DNA of 51,685 nucleotides from Tychonema bourrellyi FEM_GT703. GTDB taxonomy: Bacteria > Cyanobacteriota > Cyanobacteriia > Cyanobacteriales > Microcoleaceae. The DNA is taken from the NCBI RefSeq assembly GCF_002412335.2, contig NZ_NXIB02000006.1, positions 1 to 51,685 on the forward strand, in the 5' to 3' direction. The stretch's first letter is position 1; each line of letters begins with the position of its first letter. The translations under genes and the position numbers were made by a program. Under the pieces are notes generated by a model. That model ran no database searches. It was not told the DNA's origin and saw nothing but the letters and a program-made list of their open reading frames with translations. Positions 17,015 to 24,542 of the stretch are shown piece after piece.

Positions 17015-18229
17015 ATGAAAAACTCTCAACCTCACTCTTTAATTCTGTGGCGACAAGTAGGCGGCGTGGCCGCTTTGCAGGGAGCAATTACCCTAACTTG
17101 GATGCTTTACCGACTTTATTTACCTCAACTTTTAACGGGATTTGGTTTTCCCGGATTCGACAGAGGAATCACAATTCTGGAGGATACTTTGGCAATTGCG
17201 ATCGAACCTTGTGCTGGTTGGCTTTCTGACAAGCAGCGTCACTGGATGGGAACTCGTTTTCCGCTGATTGTGGTCGCTACTATTGTGTCCTCGCTGCTAT
17301 TTATGGCGATTCCGGCTATTTTTATTTTCGGCGATTCAGTCTCGCCCCTGCGCTGGATTTTGCCTGTAGTCCTAGTAGCTTGGTCGATCGCAATGGCGAT
17401 GTTTCGATCGCCCGCAGTGTCGCTGTTGGGCCAATATGCAACTCAAACACAGTTGCCCCAAGCAATGAGTTTTTTGGTGCTTGTAGGGGGATTGGTTGGG
17501 GCAACAAGGCCTGTTGCCGGAGAATTTATTCTGAGTTTGGGGCCAGTGTTTACTTTCGCTATCGGTTCGTTTGTATTGTTGGGTGCGGTGGCTTTTTTGC
17601 GATCGGTTAATCCAGATGCTGCGGTGTCCCAATTGCCATCAGATACTGCCATTTCTGAGAAAATGGCGATCGCACCGCTGGGTGTAATTGTGCTGACAGG
17701 AATAGCGGTTGCTTGGGGAAGTCGGGCGATGGGAGAACGGATTTTGCCTCATGTTTTCCAAACTCAAATCGCGGGTGTTGATAGTAAGTTGTTAATGGCG
17801 GGATTTACCTTGGGTTTGGCTGTTACTTCTTTGTTGGCTGGGCTAATTGCGGTGCGTTTGGGGAACCAGCGGACGCTGTTGGGTGGATTGGTAGCAACGG
17901 CAGTTTTGCTGTTGGTAATGGTGTTTAGTCAGAGTTTTGCGATCGTATTTGTGGCTGTTTTAGCTGTAATTTTTACTAATAGTTTGATTACTATCGGTAC
18001 GGTTCCTTTTGCTTTATCTCTGGTACCTGGGCGCCGAGGGGGATTCGGTGTTGGGTTGTATTTTGGTGGTTTTTCCCTGGGGATGAGTTTGTACTCTTTG
18101 GTGTTTGTGGCACCCAAGGCGGTTCCTGCTGTGACAACGGGGATTGTGGGGGCGATCGCCTTTTTGGTTGCGACTGCTTGTGTCATCGCGGGCGATCGGC
18201 TGAAACAGACGCGATCTGTAACAAATTAA
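17015..18229 (+). CDS. MFS transporter
   Basis: A 404-residue protein of about 12 hydrophobic segments, the usual length for the major facilitator superfamily. The first cytoplasmic loop has GWLSDKQRHWMGTRFPLI, a version of the GxLaDrxGrr motif, with the spacing seen in the GPH/SLC45 sugar-transporter type. The central loop is around residues 200-225. The substrate cannot be read from sequence. It lies downstream of the muramidase gene, separated by palindromic repeats. Confidence 0.85.
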   Translation: MKNSQPHSLILWRQVGGVAALQGAITLTWMLYRLYLPQLLTGFGFPGFDRGITILEDTLAIAIEPCAGWLSDKQRHWMGTRFPLIVVATIVSSLLFMAIPAIFIFGDSVSPLRWILPVVLVAWSIAMAMFRSPAVSLLGQYATQTQLPQAMSFLVLVGGLVGATRPVAGEFILSLGPVFTFAIGSFVLLGAVAFLRSVNPDAAVSQLPSDTAISEKMAIAPLGVIVLTGIAVAWGSRAMGERILPHVFQTQIAGVDSKLLMAGFTLGLAVTSLLAGLIAVRLGNQRTLLGGLVATAVLLLVMVFSQSFAIVFVAVLAVIFTNSLITIGTVPFALSLVPGRRGGFGVGLYFGGFSLGMSLYSLVFVAPKAVPAVTTGIVGAIAFLVATACVIAGDRLKQTRSVTN

Positions 18230-18382
18230 TAAGACTTGTTATGTAGTTTATCTTGATCCCTGGCTATCGTGAATAATTATTGCATCCTTTCATCTCTATT
18301 GGCATTCTGAGTAATAATAGGAATATCGAGCAATCGCTGAGAAATTTTGCGGCAACCCTAGGGATTAATTGAGGATACCACT

Positions 18383-18580
18383 ATGTTTTGCTTGACACCA
18401 GAAGCCAGAAATTTAGAGCTAGTCAAAACCGGAAATCGGGGATTCCGAGGTTCTAGAGCCTCCGCTGCTAGTCGTATGCAAGTCCGATCATCGCGAGTTT
18501 ATAAAGATGAAGCTTTGGTGGCTGCGACGTTGAGGGGATTAACAGAGCTTTTGTCATCGTTGGAAAGCTTTCGCGAGTAG
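18383..18580 (+). CDS. Small basic hypothetical protein
   Basis: A 65-residue product with Arg/Ser-rich middle (RGFRGSRASAASRMQVRSSR) and a helical end (LVAATLRGLTELLSSLESF). A GAGG-type ribosome binding site lies about 8 nt before the ATG. I do not recognise it. It is separate from the MFS gene by 150 bp of unremarkable sequence. Confidence 0.5.
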   Translation: MFCLTPEARNLELVKTGNRGFRGSRASAASRMQVRSSRVYKDEALVAATLRGLTELLSSLESFRE

Positions 18581-18605
18581 TGGTGAGCGATGGAAGTGAA
18601 CTAAA

Positions 18606-18950
18606 TTACTTCCAAACACCGGAAAATATATTCCTAACTGCGATCGCAATTCGATTCAAGTCTTCTTTCAGTAGTGGTGGCCAAGAAACTCCTCTGCGAA
18701 CTCCGGCTTCAAATTGTTGCAAGCTTTCTACCGACAGTAAATGGAGTGCCGAGATTAATTGTCTATCCAGCATTGGAGATTCTTGCAACCCCTCAAACAA
18801 TATTTTTAAAGCCAATAAAATCGCTGTCACCTGACCAGGAACGGGAGACAGACCTTGTTGGAGACGCATCAAAAAAGCGTCGGGATTTTTCTTGGTTTCC
18901 AGGGCGCTTCCCTGGTCTATCAGAAAACTACGGGCGGTTTTGTAATCCAT
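18606..18950 (-). CDS. Conserved hypothetical protein of cyanobacteria
   Basis: A 114-residue helical protein (MDYKTARSFLIDQG, PVPGQVTAILLALKILFEGL, LDRQLISALHLLSVESLQQF, VSWPPLLKEDLNRIAIAV). This pattern is conserved among cyanobacteria; older annotations sometimes call it dethiobiotin synthetase, but no P-loop or biotin-related motif is present. No membrane helix or signal peptide. Function unknown. It is transcribed toward the small gene at 18383. Confidence 0.75.
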   Translation of the reverse strand: MDYKTARSFLIDQGSALETKKNPDAFLMRLQQGLSPVPGQVTAILLALKILFEGLQESPMLDRQLISALHLLSVESLQQFEAGVRRGVSWPPLLKEDLNRIAIAVRNIFSGVWK

Positions 18951-19011
18951 GTGATCTGCGATCGAGCTTTAACCATTATATCATACAGAATTAGCAAAGG
19001 AAAAGTCTGCA

Positions 19012-19824
19012 TCAACCTCTAGTAATCCCTAACTCATGAAACAGTAACAGCGACAAAAAGAAATCCGCCACAAAAATAAACACCCAAGAAGTCACCACCG
19101 CCGCCGTCGCAGCTTGTCCAACTCCCTTACCTCCACCCGTCGTAGTCAATCCCCAACCGCAACCCACAATCGCAATAATCCACCCGAAAATAAAACTCTT
19201 AATCGCCACAGTTACTAAATCCCAAGGCCCCAAAAAAGTCCGCACCGACTCCAAAAATACTGACGGTTCCAACTCATAAAAAACAGCCGCTACAAACACT
19301 CCGCCCACAATCCCCACCGCCACCGAAAAAATCGTTAATATTGGCAACATGACACAGCAAGCTATCACCCGTGGTACTACTAAATAATCAACCGGATTAG
19401 TTCTCAACATATACAGTGCATCTATTTGTTCCGTCACCTGCATTTCCCCGATTTCCGCTGCAAAGGCTGAACCGACTTGTCCCGCCACCACACCCGCTGT
19501 TAAAACTGGTGCTAATTCGCGGCAAAATGCCAAAGCAAAAGCACCTCCCACCGCCCCCACCGCCCCAAATCGAATCAATTCTCTGGCTGACTGAATGGTG
19601 AAAATCATGCCAGCAAAGAAGGCTATTAATAGTACGGCGCGCAAGGAATCTAACCCTACTGTTACGAGGTGTTCCATAATTTTGCGGCGGTCAATTTTGC
19701 CTTGGATGATTCGCCATAGCACTTGTCCGCCTAGAAACAGGGTGACAGAAAATCTCTGGAACCATCTGTTGTTAAAGGTTTCATCTAAATGGCGATCGCA
19801 CTTTTTTTGGTATTTCTTAACCAA
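19012..19824 (-). CDS. MlaE-family lipid ABC transporter permease
   Basis: A 270-residue inner-membrane permease with about five to six membrane segments. It shows the family signature around FCRELAPVLTAGVVAGQVGSA and EIGEMQVTEQIDALYML, where conserved Glu residues enter the channel. Homologues (bacterial MlaE, plastid TGD1, cyanobacterial Slr1045) move phospholipid between membranes together with an ATPase (MlaF) and an MCE protein (MlaD), neither of which is in this window. The first Met (19824) is plausible; a later Met near residue 50 is not at the normal family start. Confidence 0.92.
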   Translation of the reverse strand: MVKKYQKKCDRHLDETFNNRWFQRFSVTLFLGGQVLWRIIQGKIDRRKIMEHLVTVGLDSLRAVLLIAFFAGMIFTIQSARELIRFGAVGAVGGAFALAFCRELAPVLTAGVVAGQVGSAFAAEIGEMQVTEQIDALYMLRTNPVDYLVVPRVIACCVMLPILTIFSVAVGIVGGVFVAAVFYELEPSVFLESVRTFLGPWDLVTVAIKSFIFGWIIAIVGCGWGLTTTGGGKGVGQAATAAVVTSWVFIFVADFFLSLLLFHELGITRG

Positions 19825-19858
19825 TTATTTAGATTTGATATTTGAGATTGCTGCACAC

Positions 19859-20001
19859 TACTAACTAATCACTAATGACTACTAACTAATCACTAATCAC
19901 TAATCACTAATGACTAATCACTAATCACTAATCACTAATCACTAATCACTAATGACTAATCACTAATCACTAATCACTAATCACTAATGACTAATGACTA
20001 A
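19859..20001. repeat. CTAATCA heptanucleotide tandem repeat
   Basis: About 20 copies of a 7-bp unit CTAATCA, with variants CTAATGA and CTACTAA. It is the longest heptamer tract in the window and lies between the MlaE and patatin genes. Confidence 0.9.
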
Positions 20002-21039
20002 TTATTCGGCAAGCAACAAGTCGATAAACCGATCCAATTCCTGATTATGCTTTTCTACTTGTTCCTTGCCAATTTTTATCAATTGTGATAGCTTCGGTTC
20101 CGAAGGGTCATCAATGGGTAGCGGTTCTTCATAGAGACTCAAATTTGGAGTGATTCTCAAATATTGATTTGGTCTTTCAATAGCATCAAAAATTTGTATG
20201 AGTTGATAATTTACAGTTTCAGCAACTCCGGTCATCATCATACTAATCAAAGGCTCAATCCACTCAACTTGACCCCAGTCTTTCGCTTCTTCGTAGGGAT
20301 ATTTTTTTTGAGCCTCTCCTGTTCCCAGAGATAAAATTACCATGTCCTTTGCCGTCGGGCCTTTGTCTGCGCGATCCTCTGGAATTCGGAATTTATTTCT
20401 GACTTCTGCATAAGCACAAAGTGCGGGATTGTTGGCGAATACTCCTCCGTCAACTAAAACGTAGGATTCGTTTGTCAAAGAGTGGATTTTGGGGACTTCA
20501 AAATAAGAGGGGGCTGCTGATGTGGCTCTGGCTATATCTCTGATAAAATAGTCTTCTTCTGGATGATTTAAAGCATCTATTTGATCGAAAAAGTGAGCTT
20601 TTCTCCTTTCGATGTCGTAACTGGTAATCAAACATGGTTTCAGGAGTTCGCTGAGTTGGCAATCTCCAAAATGTTCCAAAAAGAATTTTTCTAGGCGATC
20701 GCTAGAATATTTTTCATCAACTAGACCGTCTAGAGAGGTGAGTGTTTGCCAAAATGAACTCTTGAAAACATCGCGTCCACTTTTGATGGAAACATTAACA
20801 GCATCTTGGGCAGACCAGCGAGGTCTGGTGGGATTTTCGGGATCGGGAAATAAGTAAAGGCAAGTTAAAATTCCTCCCGCACTTGTCCCGGCGATCAAGT
20901 CAAAATAGTCAGCTATTTTCGCGTCTGGGTTGCCGCTTTTTTGTTGGAGTTTTTCTTCGATGCTGACTGCAACTTGTCCGGGGATAATCCCTCTAATGCC
21001 GCCTCCATCTATGGATAAAATCCTGGTATATTTAGCCAT
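20002..21039 (-). CDS. Patatin-like phospholipase
   Basis: A 345-residue lipid acyl hydrolase with the Ser-Asp dyad: nucleophile Ser53 in GTSAGG and Asp197 in LVDGGVFANNP. The oxyanion-hole Gly-rich motif DGGGIRG is at residues 11-17. Family members release fatty acids from glycerolipids. No signal peptide is seen. The dyad and length are normal, so it is probably active. It follows mtnB on the same strand with 22 bp between them, so co-transcription is possible. Confidence 0.93.
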   Translation of the reverse strand: MAKYTRILSIDGGGIRGIIPGQVAVSIEEKLQQKSGNPDAKIADYFDLIAGTSAGGILTCLYLFPDPENPTRPRWSAQDAVNVSIKSGRDVFKSSFWQTLTSLDGLVDEKYSSDRLEKFFLEHFGDCQLSELLKPCLITSYDIERRKAHFFDQIDALNHPEEDYFIRDIARATSAAPSYFEVPKIHSLTNESYVLVDGGVFANNPALCAYAEVRNKFRIPEDRADKGPTAKDMVILSLGTGEAQKKYPYEEAKDWGQVEWIEPLISMMMTGVAETVNYQLIQIFDAIERPNQYLRITPNLSLYEEPLPIDDPSEPKLSQLIKIGKEQVEKHNQELDRFIDLLLAE

Positions 21040-21061
21040 AATTATTACCTCAATTTCCTAT

Positions 21062-21691
21062 CTAAAATTTATCATCTAAAATCGATTGACTGGCTGTCAT
21101 CATGTAGCGAAAAATGTATTCGACAATTTCTATGTAATTGTAAGCTGCTGCGGGGGAGTTTGCCCAGACTGTAACGCCATGATCGCGAATTAACAAGGCG
21201 GGTACTTTCGGGGGCGAAATGGCAAAGACTTCGCAAATTTCTTGAGCTATTTTTGGCACTTCTAAATAATTGGTAAATAAGGGTATCGACACCTGGGGAT
21301 TTTCTTCCCATACTCCTAAACCTTTGAGCATTTCGATCGCAGGTAAGGACACTGCATCTCCTGCCGCTAGCCGAGACACTAAGTTTGCTTCGACGGAGTG
21401 AACGTGATAGCAAGCTTGGGCTTCTGGAAAACTATTATACACAGCTAGGTGAATGCTGGTTTCTGCGGAAGGGCGACTATCTGGATGGGGCTGTTCTACT
21501 ATGGTGCCGTCTAAGTTGATTCTGATAAAATCTGTTTCAGTTAAGTTTCCTTTTTGGCGGCCACTAGCAGTGATCCAAAAACTACCGTCGTCTAAGCGGG
21601 CTGAAAGATTGCCAGCAGTCCCAACCATCCAACCTTGAGCGTAAAAATGTTTGGCTGCGACTATTAAATCTGTTCTTAAATCAACACTCAT
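21062..21691 (-). CDS. mtnB: Methylthioribulose-1-phosphate dehydratase
   Basis: A 209-residue class II aldolase-fold enzyme of the methionine salvage pathway; it dehydrates 5-methylthioribulose-1-phosphate. Zinc ligands are His96 and His98 (CYHVHS) and His171 (RDHGVTVWA). The N-terminal GTAGNLSARL and SGRQKG are the usual phosphate-binding segments. It lies next to mtnX, the phosphatase of the same pathway, which supports the assignment. Confidence 0.93.
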   Translation of the reverse strand: MSVDLRTDLIVAAKHFYAQGWMVGTAGNLSARLDDGSFWITASGRQKGNLTETDFIRINLDGTIVEQPHPDSRPSAETSIHLAVYNSFPEAQACYHVHSVEANLVSRLAAGDAVSLPAIEMLKGLGVWEENPQVSIPLFTNYLEVPKIAQEICEVFAISPPKVPALLIRDHGVTVWANSPAAAYNYIEIVEYIFRYMMTASQSILDDKF

Positions 21692-21735
21692 TGTTCATAA
21701 ATCCTGGGTTGTTTATCGACTTTTTAGGTTTGATT

Positions 21736-22425
21736 TTAATGCCATTTTTGGGAGAGGTTTTCTAGGACATCAAAGAAATTATCCCATTTAGTATAAGGCT
21801 TTTGCTGTTCGTCTAGATATTCTGCTAGTCGATCGCGCGCAAACACCGACGAAGCCTGCAAAGCCATGTTGAAATCGGTGATCGAATCTCCGATCGCTAC
21901 CTGTTCCTCCGCTGCGTACTGTTCCATTACCCGCACCTTAGACACCAATTCCGTATCCCCCTCAAACGGGGAATTTACCTGGAACCGAGGCCCTGTCGCG
22001 TCCACATCTACAGCATAAATAGCCTGAGCCCGATCGACTAAATCACCCATTACGGTTTCTACCATAATTCGCAGACCGCCGGAAACTATCACAAAATCGA
22101 CATCTTTAGCATCCAAAAAGTCCAGCAATTCTACTAATCCCGATCGCATCAGCTTGGGGCGGGAAAAATCGATAATTTCCCCGTAACATTCCGAGGGAAT
22201 CGACTCTAGTAACTGTCGGACTCCCGATCGCAAACTTAGTCTTCTGGCATACATTTCTGGCATTAATTCAGATGACAGTTGTGGCGCGAAATGCTTGAGC
22301 ATTGCCACAAAAGTCTCTTCAATTGTGATCGTACCATCAAAGTCGCAGAATACGACTCGTTTCTGATTGTTGTTGACTGTTAACTGTTGGCCGTTGACTG
22401 TCGGCTGTTGTTTTTGAGCGATCAT
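21736..22425 (-). CDS. mtnX: MtnX-type HAD phosphatase with repeat-derived N-terminus
   Basis: A 229-residue HAD phosphatase of methionine salvage (2-hydroxy-3-keto-5-methylthiopentenyl-1-phosphate phosphatase). Motif I is FCDFDGTIT (Asp28 nucleophile, Asp30), with motif II near VIVSGG and motif III/IV at GDSITDFNMA. The first 20 or so residues (QQPTVNGQQLTVNNNQ) do not belong to the family; they are encoded by a TGTTGAC/TGTTAAC heptamer tract at about 22367-22412. The start codon overlaps the stop of the Crp-like gene by one base (TAATG), so translation is likely coupled. Confidence 0.9.
   Translation of the reverse strand: MIAQKQQPTVNGQQLTVNNNQKRVVFCDFDGTITIEETFVAMLKHFAPQLSSELMPEMYARRLSLRSGVRQLLESIPSECYGEIIDFSRPKLMRSGLVELLDFLDAKDVDFVIVSGGLRIMVETVMGDLVDRAQAIYAVDVDATGPRFQVNSPFEGDTELVSKVRVMEQYAAEEQVAIGDSITDFNMALQASSVFARDRLAEYLDEQQKPYTKWDNFFDVLENLSQKWH
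22367..22412. repeat. TGTTAAC/TTGACTG heptamer tract inside mtnX
   Basis: The plus strand reads GTTGTTGACTGTTAACTGTT then GGCCGTTGACTGTCGGCTG. This resembles the intergenic heptamer tracts at 28334-28372 and 34316-34365. Here it is in frame and supplies the N-terminal extension of MtnX. Confidence 0.8.
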
Positions 22426-23177
22426 TATTCCATCGGTTCTTCTGTCTGTTTATTTTGATTTTTGGCTTTAGCCGACTCAGGGTTGGCCGGCAAACAGATT
22501 AAATTATCATCCTCGGTATTAATCAAACCTTTCGATCGCAACTTCCCCATCAGCCTAGTCACCGTCACTCGTGTCGAACCGATCGCACTGCCAATTTGAG
22601 CATGAGTCAGTGCCCAAGGTAAGCGGTAGCCGCGAACCACGTCTGGTTCCGCTTCACTTACGTAAGGTAGCCCAAACTCTTCAATCAACAAAGTGAGGAA
22701 TCCTAGCAAACGGTCGATCGTCCGGCGCTGTCCCAAAGTGCTTAGCCAAAGCAGTTTCCGCTGGTGTTGGTAGCGAAACGCATCCATAATTTCTCGGCGG
22801 AAGTGAGGCCAGTTGTCCAAATCGTGCCAGTACATCCACACTACGTGAGTTTGGTCAGCGTGGGCATAAGCTTGGAGAGTAAACGGCGATTGTGCCACCA
22901 GTTCAAAGGGCTGACCAGCTCCGACAAAGCCCAGAAAAGCTTCTTCAGGAGCTTCGTCAGTTGATTTTGACAATTTTCCAGTAGCGCTGACTTGAGCGCT
23001 ACCTACGAGCCGTACAGAACCCTTCTGTACTAAATACAGCAGTCCCGGTCTGGCTGGAATTCGCTCGTCTTTGTTAAAAGTCCGGCAGCGGTAATGTTCT
23101 TGGGCCCAATCTATAATTCGTTGCCAAGTTATAAACGGTCGATCGATCGTCTCTAGAGATGTGGAAGTTGATTGCAT
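22425..23177 (-). CDS. Crp/Fnr-family transcriptional regulator
   Basis: A 250-residue regulator. The N-terminal half (residues about 35-145) is a cNMP-binding-type beta-roll with GLLYLVQKGSVRLVG; it contains a loop (LSKSTDEAPEE) that interrupts the normal fold. The C-terminal winged helix has LTHAQIGSAIGSTRVTVTRL and MGKLRSKGLI, the typical Crp DNA-reading helix. The usual cAMP-contacting residues are not obvious, so the ligand is unknown. One-base overlap (TAATG) with mtnX suggests it regulates, or is co-made with, the methionine salvage genes. Confidence 0.88.
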   Translation of the reverse strand: MQSTSTSLETIDRPFITWQRIIDWAQEHYRCRTFNKDERIPARPGLLYLVQKGSVRLVGSAQVSATGKLSKSTDEAPEEAFLGFVGAGQPFELVAQSPFTLQAYAHADQTHVVWMYWHDLDNWPHFRREIMDAFRYQHQRKLLWLSTLGQRRTIDRLLGFLTLLIEEFGLPYVSEAEPDVVRGYRLPWALTHAQIGSAIGSTRVTVTRLMGKLRSKGLINTEDDNLICLPANPESAKAKNQNKQTEEPME

Positions 23178-23370
23178 GGGTGGGGTTTGGGATATATTTT
23201 ACCAGTCAGAAAACAGCTTTTGCCAATATTTACGATGACTGACACCTGATTGAGCTTACACTAGCTGAGCTGTGCTTGCTGTTTTCAGTTTCATCTAAAA
23301 ATTCAATGTAACAAAAAATACATCTGAATGGTTAAATTAAGCAAATATCTGATCAATAAAGTTTTGTAAT

Positions 23371-24336
23371 ATGGCAAATGACTGGCCCTTTCAGAAACTC
23401 ACAGTCAAAAGTCTGTTGCTGTCACGGCTGCAAAGTGCGATCGATCTGAGTGAGGGAGGGCGGGTTTATTTAACCTGTCTGCAACCCGATGGGCGAAGGG
23501 CGAACCCGCCCCTACAGGCGATTGAGAATGGTGCAAGATATCAGATCGATCGCACTAATCTGCCGGAAACTGCTTTGAAACTAGATGAAATTCCCTTAAA
23601 TCGGTCTAAGGATAGTCTGGGAGTGGTGTACATTTCGGCGATCGGACTAAAATTGGCTAAAATTTGGCAACAGACACCGCAAGTCATCGCCACAAAATTG
23701 CTCGAAACCCTGCAACCGCTGTGCAACGGAGATTTCACCATTGGAGTCGCGCTATCGGGTATCATTCAGTTTGAGTTGACCGATCGAGCTTTGGCCTTGT
23801 GGTTGCAGCATTTAGCTCAAACTGCACTGCCAGTTCCACAGTCTCGAATATTATCACCTGTTGTGTCAGTCGATCGACTGTTTCCGATTCAGTACAGCCA
23901 CGCCCGCTGTTGTTCTCTGCTGCGAATGGCCAATCGCGATCGAATTATCGCGATCGGCAATCCCAACACAGCCACAGCACCCCAAATTTGGTCGCTAACA
24001 ACCCCAAATCCCATACCCTGGCTTGACGAGGAAAAGCTGCGATTAGTACATCCGGCAGAATACAATTTAATCTCACAACTATTAACAGTTCTAGACAATT
24101 TAGCTCCTGTTCTTGAACAATACAACCCTCGAAAACCAATCAATTATTTAAAACTAGCCGATAGTTTGAGCGAAGCATTTCAGACTTTTTATAGCCAGTG
24201 CAGAATTTGGGGCGAAGTTAAAATAGAAAACCCGAAACTAGCCCAAGCCAGATTGGGTTTGATATTAGCAACTCAATCTTTGTTACGATTCATATTAGAA
24301 GAATTATTGAATGCTGTTGCTCCCTTAGAACTTTGA
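23371..24336 (+). CDS. DALR anticodon-binding-domain protein of unknown function
   Basis: A 321-residue protein. The C-terminal region (about 255-318) resembles the DALR anticodon-binding domain of arginyl-tRNA synthetases: YLKLADSLSEAFQTFYSQCR then ARLGLILATQSLLRFILEEL. The N-terminal part (LLLSRLQSAIDLS) resembles the ArgS-type start, but no HIGH or KMSKS motif exists, so it cannot aminoacylate. Cyanobacteria keep such stand-alone proteins with unknown role. A dispersed GGGCGAA/CGCCCCTAC repeat (23491-23515) is inside the coding region and gives DGRRANPPLQ. Confidence 0.75.
   Translation: MANDWPFQKLTVKSLLLSRLQSAIDLSEGGRVYLTCLQPDGRRANPPLQAIENGARYQIDRTNLPETALKLDEIPLNRSKDSLGVVYISAIGLKLAKIWQQTPQVIATKLLETLQPLCNGDFTIGVALSGIIQFELTDRALALWLQHLAQTALPVPQSRILSPVVSVDRLFPIQYSHARCCSLLRMANRDRIIAIGNPNTATAPQIWSLTTPNPIPWLDEEKLRLVHPAEYNLISQLLTVLDNLAPVLEQYNPRKPINYLKLADSLSEAFQTFYSQCRIWGEVKIENPKLAQARLGLILATQSLLRFILEELLNAVAPLEL
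23491..23515. repeat. Dispersed GGGCGAA/GCCCCTAC repeat inside a coding region
   Basis: GGGCGAAGGGCGAACCCGCCCCTAC (25 bp, given here in pieces: GGGCGAAGGGCGAACC and CGCCCCTAC) matches the family at 5855 and 24364. It is read in frame, and its codons look unrelated to the rest of the protein. Confidence 0.65.
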
Positions 24337-24363
24337 AGATCCTAAATGAATTGTGTAATTGTT

Positions 24364-24428
24364 GTAGGGGCAAACCCCCCGTGGTTGCCCCAATCAGTGG
24401 GGGTAGGCACTCTTGGCACTACCCCTAC
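24364..24428. repeat. Dispersed palindromic repeat GTAGGGGC ... CCCCTACA
   Basis: Begins GTAGGGGCAAACCCCCC and ends GGCACTACCCCTACA, with an internal inverted pair. Same family as 5855-5882. Confidence 0.7.
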
Positions 24429-24436
24429 ATATTTGG

Positions 24437-24524
24437 GATGCACCCTGTTGTGATCGCCGTCAACAACGGTCGAGAAGGATTGGCTAAGATAAAAGAGGCT
24501 CCTCCTGACCTGACTGTTGAATAA
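24437..24524 (+). pseudogene. Fragment of a response-regulator receiver domain
   Basis: Residues MHPVVIAVNNGREGLAKIKE followed by APPDLTVE and a stop codon match the middle of a receiver domain, where APPDLIxLD usually follows, ending exactly before the phospho-Asp. Upstream the frame runs through repeat DNA. It is about 28 codons and cannot fold as a receiver. It sits directly before an intact receiver-kinase gene and may be the remnant of a neighbour. Confidence 0.65.
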
Positions 24525-24542
24525 GCATAAATATTAATAACA

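Noticed and set aside
20002..23177. SAM riboswitch or other leader RNA for the mtn genes
   Set aside because: I looked upstream of the Crp-like gene (23178-23370) and found no conserved riboswitch core.
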